From Mycolicibacterium flavescens (GTDB lineage Bacteria; Actinomycetota; Actinomycetes; Mycobacteriales; Mycobacteriaceae), in NCBI GenBank assembly GCA_900637135.1, contig LR134353.1, forward strand, positions 1,488,001 through 1,552,000: a stretch of DNA of 64,000 nucleotides, in the 5' to 3' direction. The notes beneath the pieces are model-generated. The model saw nothing but the letters and a program-made list of their open reading frames with translations, did not search any database and was not told the DNA's origin. Of the stretch, positions 41,462 to 48,970 are shown piece after piece (positions within the stretch are counted from its first letter, which is position 1; each line of letters opens with the position of its first letter). The position numbers and the translations under genes were made by a program.

Positions 41462-42267
41462 CCGGCGAACTCGAGGGCAAGGTCGCGGTCGTCACGGGAG
41501 GCTCTTCCGGTCTCGGTGAAGGGTTGGTGCGGCGATTCTGCGCCGAGGGCGCCAAGGTGGTCGTCGGTGACGTCGACCGCGAGGGCGGCGCCCAACTCGT
41601 CGCCGACCTCGGTGACTCCGTCCGCTTCATCGAGACCGATGTGGCCGAGGTCGAGCAGGTCACCCGACTGGTTTCCACGGCGGTCGAGGAGTTCGGCGGC
41701 CTGCACGTGATGGTCAACAACGCGGGCGTGTCGGGCAAGATGTTCCCGAAGTTCCTCGACGACGACCTCGCCGACTTCCACCAGGTGATGGCCATCAACG
41801 TCCTTGCGGTCATGGCCGGTACGCGCGACGCGGCTCGGCACATGTCGAAACACGGCGGCGGATCGATCATCAACTTGACCTCGATCGGCGGCATCCAGGC
41901 CGGCGGTGGCGTGATGACGTACCGGGCGTCGAAAGCCGCCGTCATCCAGTTCACCAAGTCTGCGGCCATCGATCTGGCCCACTACGAGGTTCGCGTCAAC
42001 GCGCTCGCCCCAGGCAACATCCGGACCGCGATCGTGCGCAAGTCGGCGACGGGAGAGGACCTCGAGCGCCTCGAGGCGTTCGAGGCCAAGATCCGCGAAC
42101 AGATGCGCAACGACCGCCCGTTGAAGCGGGAGGGCACCGTCGAGGACGTCGCCGAGGCTGCGCTGTACCTCGCCGGCGACCGTTCCCGGTATGTCACCGG
42201 AACCATCCTTCCCATCGACGGCGGCACCAGTGCGGGGAAGGTGATTGTCCGCAAATCGAAGCCATGA
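41458..42267 (+). CDS. SDR oxidoreductase
   Basis: A 269-residue classical [13 protein letters not shown] cofactor motif, NNAG, NLTSIGG (catalytic Ser) and YRASKAA (Tyr/Lys), and IDGGTSAG near the end. All catalytic residues are present. It is coupled by ATGA to the hydrolase upstream. The TetR start may overlap its stop. Substrate unknown; in context an alcohol intermediate of the ring-cleavage pathway. Confidence 0.88.
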   Translation: MTGELEGKVAVVTGGSSGLGEGLVRRFCAEGAKVVVGDVDREGGAQLVADLGDSVRFIETDVAEVEQVTRLVSTAVEEFGGLHVMVNNAGVSGKMFPKFLDDDLADFHQVMAINVLAVMAGTRDAARHMSKHGGGSIINLTSIGGIQAGGGVMTYRASKAAVIQFTKSAAIDLAHYEVRVNALAPGNIRTAIVRKSATGEDLERLEAFEAKIREQMRNDRPLKREGTVEDVAEAALYLAGDRSRYVTGTILPIDGGTSAGKVIVRKSKP

Positions 42268-42980
42268 GAACTTTAAATCAGTCGCTTGACTTAAGCGCTC
42301 GGGAGCGGTTGACTGTGACGGTGACCACTGCCAGAAGCGTGCGCACCGAACGGGCCAGCACCACGCGCGAAGCGATCCTGGCCGCCGCCGAGCGGCTGTT
42401 CGCCGAGCACGGTGTCTACGCGGTATCGAATCGTCAGGTCAGTGAGGCCGCGGGTCAGGGCAACAACGCCGCGGTCGGCTACCACTTCGGCACGAAGGCC
42501 GACCTGGTGCGGGCCATCGAGCAGAAGCACCGCGTCTCCACCGAGCGTCTGCTGTCGCGGATGGTCGCCGAGATCGGCGATTCGACCGATCTTCGCGACT
42601 GGGTCGCCTGCCTGGTTCGCTCACTCACCGAACACCTGGCCCAGATCGGGACCCCGACGTGGTACGCGCGCTTCGCCGCGCAGGCGCTGGCCGACCCCGA
42701 GTACCACAAGATCGTGGTCAAGGGTGCTCTCGAGTCGCCGTCGGTGCAACGCGTCGTCGACGGGATCACCCGCTGCCTGCCGGACCTGCCGCCTGCGGTG
42801 GTCACCGAGCGAAACATCATGGCTCGCAACCTGATGATGCACACCTGCGCCGATTTCGAACGTGCCTTCGCCGAGGGGGCCGACATGCCGCGGACGACCT
42901 GGAGTTCCGCGGCGTCCGGGCTCATCGACGCGATCGTCGGGCTGTGGCAGGCCCCGATCACGGAGCGCCCGGCATCATGA
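42264..42980 (+). CDS. TetR family regulator
   Basis: Up to 238 residues. The helix-turn-helix ([21 protein letters not shown]) is followed by [10 protein letters not shown], a TetR subgroup with a short tail, and a long helical domain. The ATG at 42264 overlaps the SDR stop, but GTG codons at 42315 or 42321 would place the protein start nearer the usual distance from the DNA-binding domain, behind GGGAGCGG. A small palindrome at 42284-42298 lies between these candidates. It may regulate the downstream ferredoxin-P450 genes, with which its end overlaps. Confidence 0.85.
   Translation: MRTLNQSLDLSARERLTVTVTTARSVRTERASTTREAILAAAERLFAEHGVYAVSNRQVSEAAGQGNNAAVGYHFGTKADLVRAIEQKHRVSTERLLSRMVAEIGDSTDLRDWVACLVRSLTEHLAQIGTPTWYARFAAQALADPEYHKIVVKGALESPSVQRVVDGITRCLPDLPPAVVTERNIMARNLMMHTCADFERAFAEGADMPRTTWSSAASGLIDAIVGLWQAPITERPAS
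42284..42298. promoter_or_regulatory. Possible operator inside the disputed start of the TetR gene
   Basis: CGCTT-GACTT-AAGCG: 5-bp arms around a 5-bp spacer, with the perfect hexamer CTTAAG inside. If translation starts at GTG 42315 this lies in the leader and could be the autoregulatory site; if the ATG at 42264 is used it lies in coding sequence. Approximate position. Confidence 0.3.
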
Positions 42981-43171
42981 AACTGACTGTCGACCAAGAC
43001 AAGTGTGTGTCATCGGGTCAGTGCGTGCTCAACGCGAGCGACATCTTCGACCAGCGCGACGACGACGGTGTCGTGGTCCTGCTGAACGACAGCCCGGCGG
43101 GTGACCAGGCCGACGACGCCCGCAAGGCGGCGGCGGCCTGCCCCGCACTCGCCATCCACATCGAGGAATGA
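42977..43171 (+). CDS. [3Fe-4S] ferredoxin of P450 type
   Basis: A 64-residue ferredoxin with three cysteines, Cys10, Cys16 and Cys55 (C-x5-C ... CP), and no fourth ligand in the CVSSGQC loop, so a 3Fe-4S cluster is expected. This is the usual electron donor for actinobacterial P450s. It starts at an ATGA overlapping the TetR gene and is followed after 10 bases by a P450, its likely partner. Confidence 0.92.
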   Translation: MKLTVDQDKCVSSGQCVLNASDIFDQRDDDGVVVLLNDSPAGDQADDARKAAAACPALAIHIEE

Positions 43172-43181
43172 GAACGACCGT

Positions 43182-44414
43182 ATGTCTGAAACCTTGACCG
43201 GAACCCCCGACGTGTCCGCGGATATCCCCGAATACCCGATGGAACGCGACCCGCGCTGCCCGTTCGCCCCGCCGCCGCAGATGCTCGACCATCCCAAAGG
43301 TCTGTTCCGCGTGAAGATCTGGAATGGCAGCACACCGTGGCTGATCACCGGCTACGAGGAGGCCCGCGCGCTGTTCACCGACTCCCGAATCAGCGTCGAC
43401 GATCGGATCGACGGCTTCCCGCATTGGAACGAGCACATGCTCGCCACCGTCCACAAGCGGCCACGCTCGGTGTTCACCTCCGACGCCGAGGAACACACCC
43501 GCTTCCGCCGGATGCTGTCCAAGCCGTTCACGTTCCGCCGCGTCGAGGGCCTGCGCCCTGCGATCCAGAAGATCACCGATGAGTGCATCGAAGCGATCCT
43601 TGCCGGTCCCCAGCCCGCCGAACTGGTCTCGAAGCTGGCGTTACCCGTTCCCACCGTGGTGATCAGCGAAATGCTCGGCGTCCCTTATGAAGACCATGAG
43701 TTCTTCCAGGAGCATGCGAACGCCGGGCTGGCTCGCTACGCCGCCGCGGACGCCATGCAGAAGGGCGCGATGAGCCTGCACCAGTATCTGGTGAATCTCG
43801 TCGAGCAGAAGCAGGCCAACCCGTCCGAGGACGCCGTGTCCGACCTCGCTGAGCGGGTGAACGCCGGCGAGATCAGCGTCAAGGAGGCCGCGCAGCTCGG
43901 CACCGGCCTGCTGATCGCAGGACATGAGACCACGGCCAACATGATCGGCATCGGGATCCTGGCGCTCCTCGAGAACCCGGAACAGGCCGACTTCCTGCGC
44001 AATGCCGAGGATCCGAAGGCGATCGCCAACGCGGTCGAGGAGCTGATGCGTTACCTGTCGATCATCCAGACTGGCCAGCGCCGGGTGGCGCTAGAGGACA
44101 TCGAGATCGGTGGCGAGACCATCAAGGCCGGCGACGGCGTCATTTTGGACCTGGCACCGGCGAACTGGGACGCGCGCGCCTATCCCGACCCCGACAGGCT
44201 CGACCTCAGCCGCGACGCGGGCCAGCAGCTCGGATTCGGATACGGCAGGCATCAGTGCGTCGGCCAGCAGCTCGCCCGTGCCGAACTGCAGATCGTGTTC
44301 CACACCTTGTTGCGGCGCATACCGACGCTGAAGCTGGCCGTGCCGATCGAGGAGGTGCCGTTCAAACACGACCGCCTCGCCTACGGCGTCTACGAACTTC
44401 CGGTGACCTGGTAG
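43182..44414 (+). CDS. Cytochrome P450 with adjacent ferredoxin
   Basis: A 410-residue P450 reminiscent of the CYP105-type bacterial class. I-helix AGHETT, K-helix ExxR (EELMR), heme loop FGYGRHQCVG with Cys359. The N-terminal region YPMERDPRCPFAPPP is typical. The ATG at 43182 is preferred to the open frame upstream, which overlaps the ferredoxin gene. A reductase for the ferredoxin is not adjacent. It precedes an amidohydrolase, so oxidation followed by hydrolysis or decarboxylation is plausible. Confidence 0.93.
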   Translation: MSETLTGTPDVSADIPEYPMERDPRCPFAPPPQMLDHPKGLFRVKIWNGSTPWLITGYEEARALFTDSRISVDDRIDGFPHWNEHMLATVHKRPRSVFTSDAEEHTRFRRMLSKPFTFRRVEGLRPAIQKITDECIEAILAGPQPAELVSKLALPVPTVVISEMLGVPYEDHEFFQEHANAGLARYAAADAMQKGAMSLHQYLVNLVEQKQANPSEDAVSDLAERVNAGEISVKEAAQLGTGLLIAGHETTANMIGIGILALLENPEQADFLRNAEDPKAIANAVEELMRYLSIIQTGQRRVALEDIEIGGETIKAGDGVILDLAPANWDARAYPDPDRLDLSRDAGQQLGFGYGRHQCVGQQLARAELQIVFHTLLRRIPTLKLAVPIEEVPFKHDRLAYGVYELPVTW

Positions 44415-44450
44415 TCAGGTCCATCCCTCAGCCCGATTGGAGTGTCAACG

Positions 44451-45635
44451 ATGTCAGCACCAACAACTCCCGCCCACCCCCCGGCCACCCTCTATCCACC
44501 CGAGGGCTTCGGCGCCCCCAAGCACCGCAAGGGCCACGCTACAGGCGATTTCGGGCTGCCCGCCGGCACCGAGATCTTCTCCGCGGACAACCACATCTCG
44601 GTGGCCGACGACATCTTCTACGACCGTTTCCCCGAGGAGCTCAAGGGCGCCGCGCCGCGCATCTGGTACGAGGACGGCGCCTACATGGTCGGCATGAAGG
44701 GCAAGGCCTGGACCGGCGGCGACTTCGGCCGGGTGCTGATGCAGTACGACGACCTCGCCGGAGCGGCGTCGAACAACATCGAGGCCCGCGTCCGTGAGCT
44801 CAAAGAGGACGGCATCGACAAGGAACTGGCCTTCCCCAACGCGGTGCTGGCGTTGTTCCACTATCCGGACAAGGCCCTGCGCGAGCGGGTCTTCCGGATC
44901 TACAACGAGCACATCGCCGATCTGCAGGAGCGCAGCAACGGCCACTTCTATGGTGTCGGCCTGATCAACTGGTGGGACCCCAAGGGCACCAGGAGCACGC
45001 TGGAGGAGCTGAAGTCGCTGGGGCTCAAAACGTTCCTGCTGCCGCTCAACCCCGGGAAAGATGACGACGGCAACATCTACGACTACGGCAGCACCGACAT
45101 GGACGCGGTGTGGGACGAGATCGAGGCCGCAGGCGTGCCGGTCAGTCACCACATCGGCGAGACGCCACCCAAGACGCCGTGCCAGCACAACAGCGTCGTG
45201 GTGGGCATGATGGTCAATGTCGACTCGTTCCGCGAGCAGTTCGCCAAGTATGTGTTCTCCGGCATCCTCGACCGCCACCCGACGCTGAAGATCGGGTGGT
45301 TCGAGGGCGGTATCGCCTGGGTGCCAACGGCTCTGCAGGACGCCGAGCACATGCTCGCGTCGTACCGACACATGTTCAACCACCAGCTCGAGCATCCCGT
45401 GCGGCACTACTGGGACAACCACATGTGCGCGTCGTTCATGGTCGACCCGCTCGGCCTGGAGCTCATCGACAAGATCGGCGTCGACAACGTGATGTGGTCG
45501 TCGGACTACCCGCACAACGAATCCACGTTCGGATACTCGGAGAAGTCGCTGAAGACGGTCGTCGACGCGGTCGGACCCGAGAACGCCGTGAAGATCGTCA
45601 GCACCAACATCAAGAACTTCCTGGGGATCTCGTGA
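44451..45635 (+). CDS. Amidohydrolase family 2 (ACMSD-like) protein
   Basis: A 394-residue metal-dependent TIM-barrel protein of the amidohydrolase-2 group, which contains ACMSD-type decarboxylases and hydrolases. Metal motifs are ADNHIS near the N-terminus (variant of HxH), PVSHHIGE in the middle, and the catalytic Asp in WSSDYPHNES. A GGAG at 44439 sits 8 bases before the ATG at 44451. This subfamily is frequent in mycobacterial catabolic clusters. Decarboxylation of a ring-cleavage acid is a possible role. The next gene overlaps its stop. Confidence 0.87.
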   Translation: MSAPTTPAHPPATLYPPEGFGAPKHRKGHATGDFGLPAGTEIFSADNHISVADDIFYDRFPEELKGAAPRIWYEDGAYMVGMKGKAWTGGDFGRVLMQYDDLAGAASNNIEARVRELKEDGIDKELAFPNAVLALFHYPDKALRERVFRIYNEHIADLQERSNGHFYGVGLINWWDPKGTRSTLEELKSLGLKTFLLPLNPGKDDDGNIYDYGSTDMDAVWDEIEAAGVPVSHHIGETPPKTPCQHNSVVVGMMVNVDSFREQFAKYVFSGILDRHPTLKIGWFEGGIAWVPTALQDAEHMLASYRHMFNHQLEHPVRHYWDNHMCASFMVDPLGLELIDKIGVDNVMWSSDYPHNESTFGYSEKSLKTVVDAVGPENAVKIVSTNIKNFLGIS

Positions 45636-46870
45636 CCACATTCGCACCACAGTCGGCGTCGATCGACATTCCGGACCTTCCCGACCTCGCGCGGATGTAC
45701 CGGGAATGCGGTGCCCGGCTGCGTGATTCGATGAAGGACAAGGGTGTCGACGCACTGGTGCTGATCGGCAACGGCAACGTCGTGTATGCGACCGGAATCA
45801 GCTGGCCGCTGCTCGACGCCGGGCTCTCACACGTGGAACGCCCGGTGGCGATCGTGCTCGCCGACGACCCGCATCCGCACTTGTTCATGCCGCTGCGCGA
45901 GGGGTCGTCATCGCAGTGCGAGGTTCCCGACGATCATGTGCACGGCCCGCTCTACCTCGAATTCGACGAGGGTGTCGAACAATTCGCGAAGGTGCTGGCC
46001 GACCTGGTTCCCGCGGGCGGCAAGATCGCGGTCGACGAGCTGACCGGCGCCATGCGCCGCGCATCCGCAGCTCTGTTCCCTTCGGGTCCGCCGTCGGACG
46101 CCGCGCAGGTCGTCGGGCCGGCCAAGCTGGTCAAGACGCCCGACCAGATCTCGTGCGTCCGCCATGCCTGCCGTATCACCGAAGAGGCGATGGTCGACGT
46201 GCAGAAGGCGCTCGCCCCCGGTGTGCGGCAGGTCGACCTCTCGGCGGCGTTCGTCCGGCGCGCCTTCGAACTCGGCGCGACCGCCAACATGCTCGAGGCC
46301 ATCTGGCAGGTGATGCCCACGACGAAGACCAGCGGTTCGGTCTGGACCACCACTGGAGATCTGGCGCTGCCCCTGCTGACCACCGAACGTGAACTCGAAC
46401 GCGGCGACGTGCTGTGGACCGACATGAGCATCACCTACAAGGGCTACTGCTCCGACTTCGGGCGCACGTGGCTGGTCGGCGACGAGCCGAACGACCGCCA
46501 ACACGCGCAGTTCGAGAAGTGGCGCGAGATCCTGTCTGCCGTGCTGTCGGTCACCAAAGCCGGTGCCACGAGCGGTGATCTGGCCCGCGCGGCGATCGCC
46601 GCCAACGGTGGAACCAAACCGTGGCTGCCGCACTTCTACCTCGGCCACGGCATCGGCACCAACGCCGCCGAAATGCCGATGATCGGAACCGATCTGGGCC
46701 AGGAGTTCGACGACAACTTCGTGTTCCCCGCCGGCATGCTGCTGGTGCTCGAACCCGTGGTGTGGGAGGACGGCACCGGTGGCTACCGAAGCGAGGAGAT
46801 CGTCGTCATCACCGACGACGGTTACCAGTCCATCACCGATTACTCCTACGCCCCTTACGGACGGAACTGA
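45632..46870 (+). CDS. M24-family (Xaa-Pro peptidase/creatinase-like) metalloenzyme
   Basis: A 412-residue pita-bread-fold protein with a creatinase-type N-terminal domain. The five metal ligands are intact: Asp264 and Asp275 (WTDMSITYKGYCSDFG), His339 (YLGHGIG), Glu374 (VLEPVVWE) and Glu388 (YRSEE). It should bind two metal ions and hydrolyse a C-N bond, peptide or otherwise. The GTG start overlaps the amidohydrolase stop. The next gene is a homologue that has lost most of these ligands. Confidence 0.88.
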   Translation: MTTFAPQSASIDIPDLPDLARMYRECGARLRDSMKDKGVDALVLIGNGNVVYATGISWPLLDAGLSHVERPVAIVLADDPHPHLFMPLREGSSSQCEVPDDHVHGPLYLEFDEGVEQFAKVLADLVPAGGKIAVDELTGAMRRASAALFPSGPPSDAAQVVGPAKLVKTPDQISCVRHACRITEEAMVDVQKALAPGVRQVDLSAAFVRRAFELGATANMLEAIWQVMPTTKTSGSVWTTTGDLALPLLTTERELERGDVLWTDMSITYKGYCSDFGRTWLVGDEPNDRQHAQFEKWREILSAVLSVTKAGATSGDLARAAIAANGGTKPWLPHFYLGHGIGTNAAEMPMIGTDLGQEFDDNFVFPAGMLLVLEPVVWEDGTGGYRSEEIVVITDDGYQSITDYSYAPYGRN

Positions 46871-48013
46871 ATGGCACTCCAGATTCTCCCTGACGCAGCC
46901 GATCTGCGGCGGGGCCGCCGCGAGCGCGCGCTGGCCCAGATGGAGGAACGCGACATCGACATCCTGGTGCTGGGCCGGCAGGCCAACGTGCGCTACGTGA
47001 CCGGCGCCCCGCAGCTGTGGGTGGCGGGCACCCGCCCGTTCGGACCGATTTGCGAGGTGATCCGCTCGACCGGAGAGATCCACCTCAACAGCACCTGGGA
47101 CGAGGGCATCCCCGACGAGATCCCCCACGACCACCTGTACGGGCTGGCGTGGAATCCGATGACGCTGGTCGAGGTGCTCAAGGCGCTGCCCGGGGCCGCC
47201 ACCGCCAAACGGGTCGGAACCGATTCGCTGACACCGACGTTCGCGCAACTACTGCCGATGGCGTTTCCCGCCGCAGAGATCGTCGACGCCGAACCGGCGC
47301 TGAGGGCCGCTCGCCGCATCAAGACACCGGATGAGATCGCCGTGTTGCGCGGTGCGCTGGGCGTGGCCGAAGCGGCGCTCAACGCGGCCCGCGCCGAGTT
47401 GGCGGCCGGAGCCACCGAGAAGTCGTTGACGGGCGCGCTGATGGAGGCGATGGCGGCTGGCGGTGTCTGCACACCCGCCACCCAGGACGGCGCATGGGTG
47501 ACGAGCAAGGAACATCCGTGGCGACGCGCCCGCAGCAACGGCCACATCAAGGACGGTGACCTGGTGGCGTTCTCGGCCGGTGCGCTGGCCGACGGCTACG
47601 TCGGCGAGGTCGGCCGCACATGGCCGGTCGGTGAAGTCGATGGGTCTGCAGTCCCACAGCTCTATGATCGCTGGAACCGTCTGTGGGACAAGCTTTTAGA
47701 CGCTTGTCAGCCGGGTCATCCCGCAAGTGGCCTGCTCGCCGCCTACGAGGCGGCCGGTGAGCCGCTGCCCGTGATGCCCGTCGCTCACGGCCTCGGGCTG
47801 GGCTACGACTCGCCCGTCGTCACCCCGGCCCTGGGAGCTACCATCGCCGACGAAGTGCTCGAACCCGGCATGGTGCTCGCGGTCAGCGGCTATGTCTGGC
47901 AGCAGGGCGTGGGCGCGATCTTCAGCCGCGACGCTGTGCACGTCACCGCCGACGGGGCCGAGGTGCTGACCTCCAGTCCACTCTGGAGTGGTGCGGGCGT
48001 CGGAATCGGTTGA
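46871..48013 (+). CDS. M24-fold homologue lacking metal ligands
   Basis: A 380-residue relative of the preceding protein, starting on the base after its stop. The His is kept (His306 in VAHGLGLG), but the first Asp is Ser/Ala (FSAGALADG, 235-236), the second is Glu246 (GEVGRTW), the first Glu is missing around VLAVSGY and the second is Arg353 (FSRDAV). It is therefore unlikely to be a dinuclear metallohydrolase; it may use metal-free chemistry like creatinase or serve as a regulatory partner of the intact enzyme. Confidence 0.85.
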   Translation: MALQILPDAADLRRGRRERALAQMEERDIDILVLGRQANVRYVTGAPQLWVAGTRPFGPICEVIRSTGEIHLNSTWDEGIPDEIPHDHLYGLAWNPMTLVEVLKALPGAATAKRVGTDSLTPTFAQLLPMAFPAAEIVDAEPALRAARRIKTPDEIAVLRGALGVAEAALNAARAELAAGATEKSLTGALMEAMAAGGVCTPATQDGAWVTSKEHPWRRARSNGHIKDGDLVAFSAGALADGYVGEVGRTWPVGEVDGSAVPQLYDRWNRLWDKLLDACQPGHPASGLLAAYEAAGEPLPVMPVAHGLGLGYDSPVVTPALGATIADEVLEPGMVLAVSGYVWQQGVGAIFSRDAVHVTADGAEVLTSSPLWSGAGVGIG

Positions 48014-48019
48014 CGGACC

Positions 48020-48970
48020 ATGTCGGACCCCGGGAGTCGGCCCACCCCTGAGGAGATCGTGCTCTACGAGAAGGACCCGGCGACCAAGATCGCGACCATC
48101 ACGTTCAACCGGCCGGAGTACCTGAACGCGCCCACGTCGGCTGCGCGGTTGCGGTACGCCGACCTTCTGCGTGGCGCCACCGTCGACGACGAGGTGAAGG
48201 TCGTCGTGATCCGCGGTGTCGGCGAGAACCTCGGCAGTGGCGCGGACCTGCCGGAGTTCATGGCCGGCGACGACGACGCGCGGCTGGCCGAGCTGCGGGT
48301 GGACGATCCGAACGTCATCTATCCGCCGAAGGGATCGTTCCGGCACGGCGCGACGATGGGGCAGTGGTACGCCAACGTCGCGGCGGGCAACCGGGCGTTG
48401 CAAGAACTCAAGAAGATCAGCATCGTTGAGGCCAAGGGGTACTGCTACGGCTGGCACTTCTACCAGTGCGCCGACGCGGACCTGGTGATCTCCAGCGACG
48501 ACGCGCTGTTCGGCCATCCGTCATTCCGGTACTTCGGCTGGGGCCCGCGGATGTGGACCTGGGTGATGACCATGGGGCTTCGGCCGTTCCAGGAGATGGT
48601 GTACACCGGTCGCCCGTTCACCGCCGATGAGATGAAGGAGTGCAACTTCCTCAACAAGGTGGTGCCGCGCGACCAGCTCGAGGCCGAGGTCGCCAAGTAC
48701 GCCCACGCGTGTGCGCGGAACCGACCGGTGGACAGCGTCTTTCAGCAGAAGATGTTCTTCGAGGTGGTCAAGCAGTTCCAGGGCGAATACCTCGGGAGCC
48801 TGCTGTCGGCGATGTTCGAGTCGATGGGCGGCGCGGCGCGGCCCGACGGCGACGACTTCATGCTCGCCGATGCGATCGATGTGGGCCTCGCGGACGCCGT
48901 CAACGACAACGACGACAAGTACCCGCCCGAGTTCCGGTTGAGCAAGGCCAACCGCAGAAAGAAGGATTAG
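48020..48970 (+). CDS. Enoyl-CoA hydratase/isomerase family protein
   Basis: A 316-residue crotonase-fold protein, longer than usual (about 260) owing to an insert after the first oxyanion segment and a charged C-terminal tail. Seen: GSGADLPEF and VEAKGYCYGWHFYQCADAD. Aromatic residues in the second oxyanion region (YGWHFY) are unusual, pointing to a specialised substrate. The next gene starts at a GTG overlapping its stop. Confidence 0.85.
   Translation: MSDPGSRPTPEEIVLYEKDPATKIATITFNRPEYLNAPTSAARLRYADLLRGATVDDEVKVVVIRGVGENLGSGADLPEFMAGDDDARLAELRVDDPNVIYPPKGSFRHGATMGQWYANVAAGNRALQELKKISIVEAKGYCYGWHFYQCADADLVISSDDALFGHPSFRYFGWGPRMWTWVMTMGLRPFQEMVYTGRPFTADEMKECNFLNKVVPRDQLEAEVAKYAHACARNRPVDSVFQQKMFFEVVKQFQGEYLGSLLSAMFESMGGAARPDGDDFMLADAIDVGLADAVNDNDDKYPPEFRLSKANRRKKD

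Noticed and set aside
48640..48969. An N-terminal extension of the double CoA transferase
   Set aside because: It is the hydratase gene read in another frame; CaiB homology begins just after the GTG at 48970.
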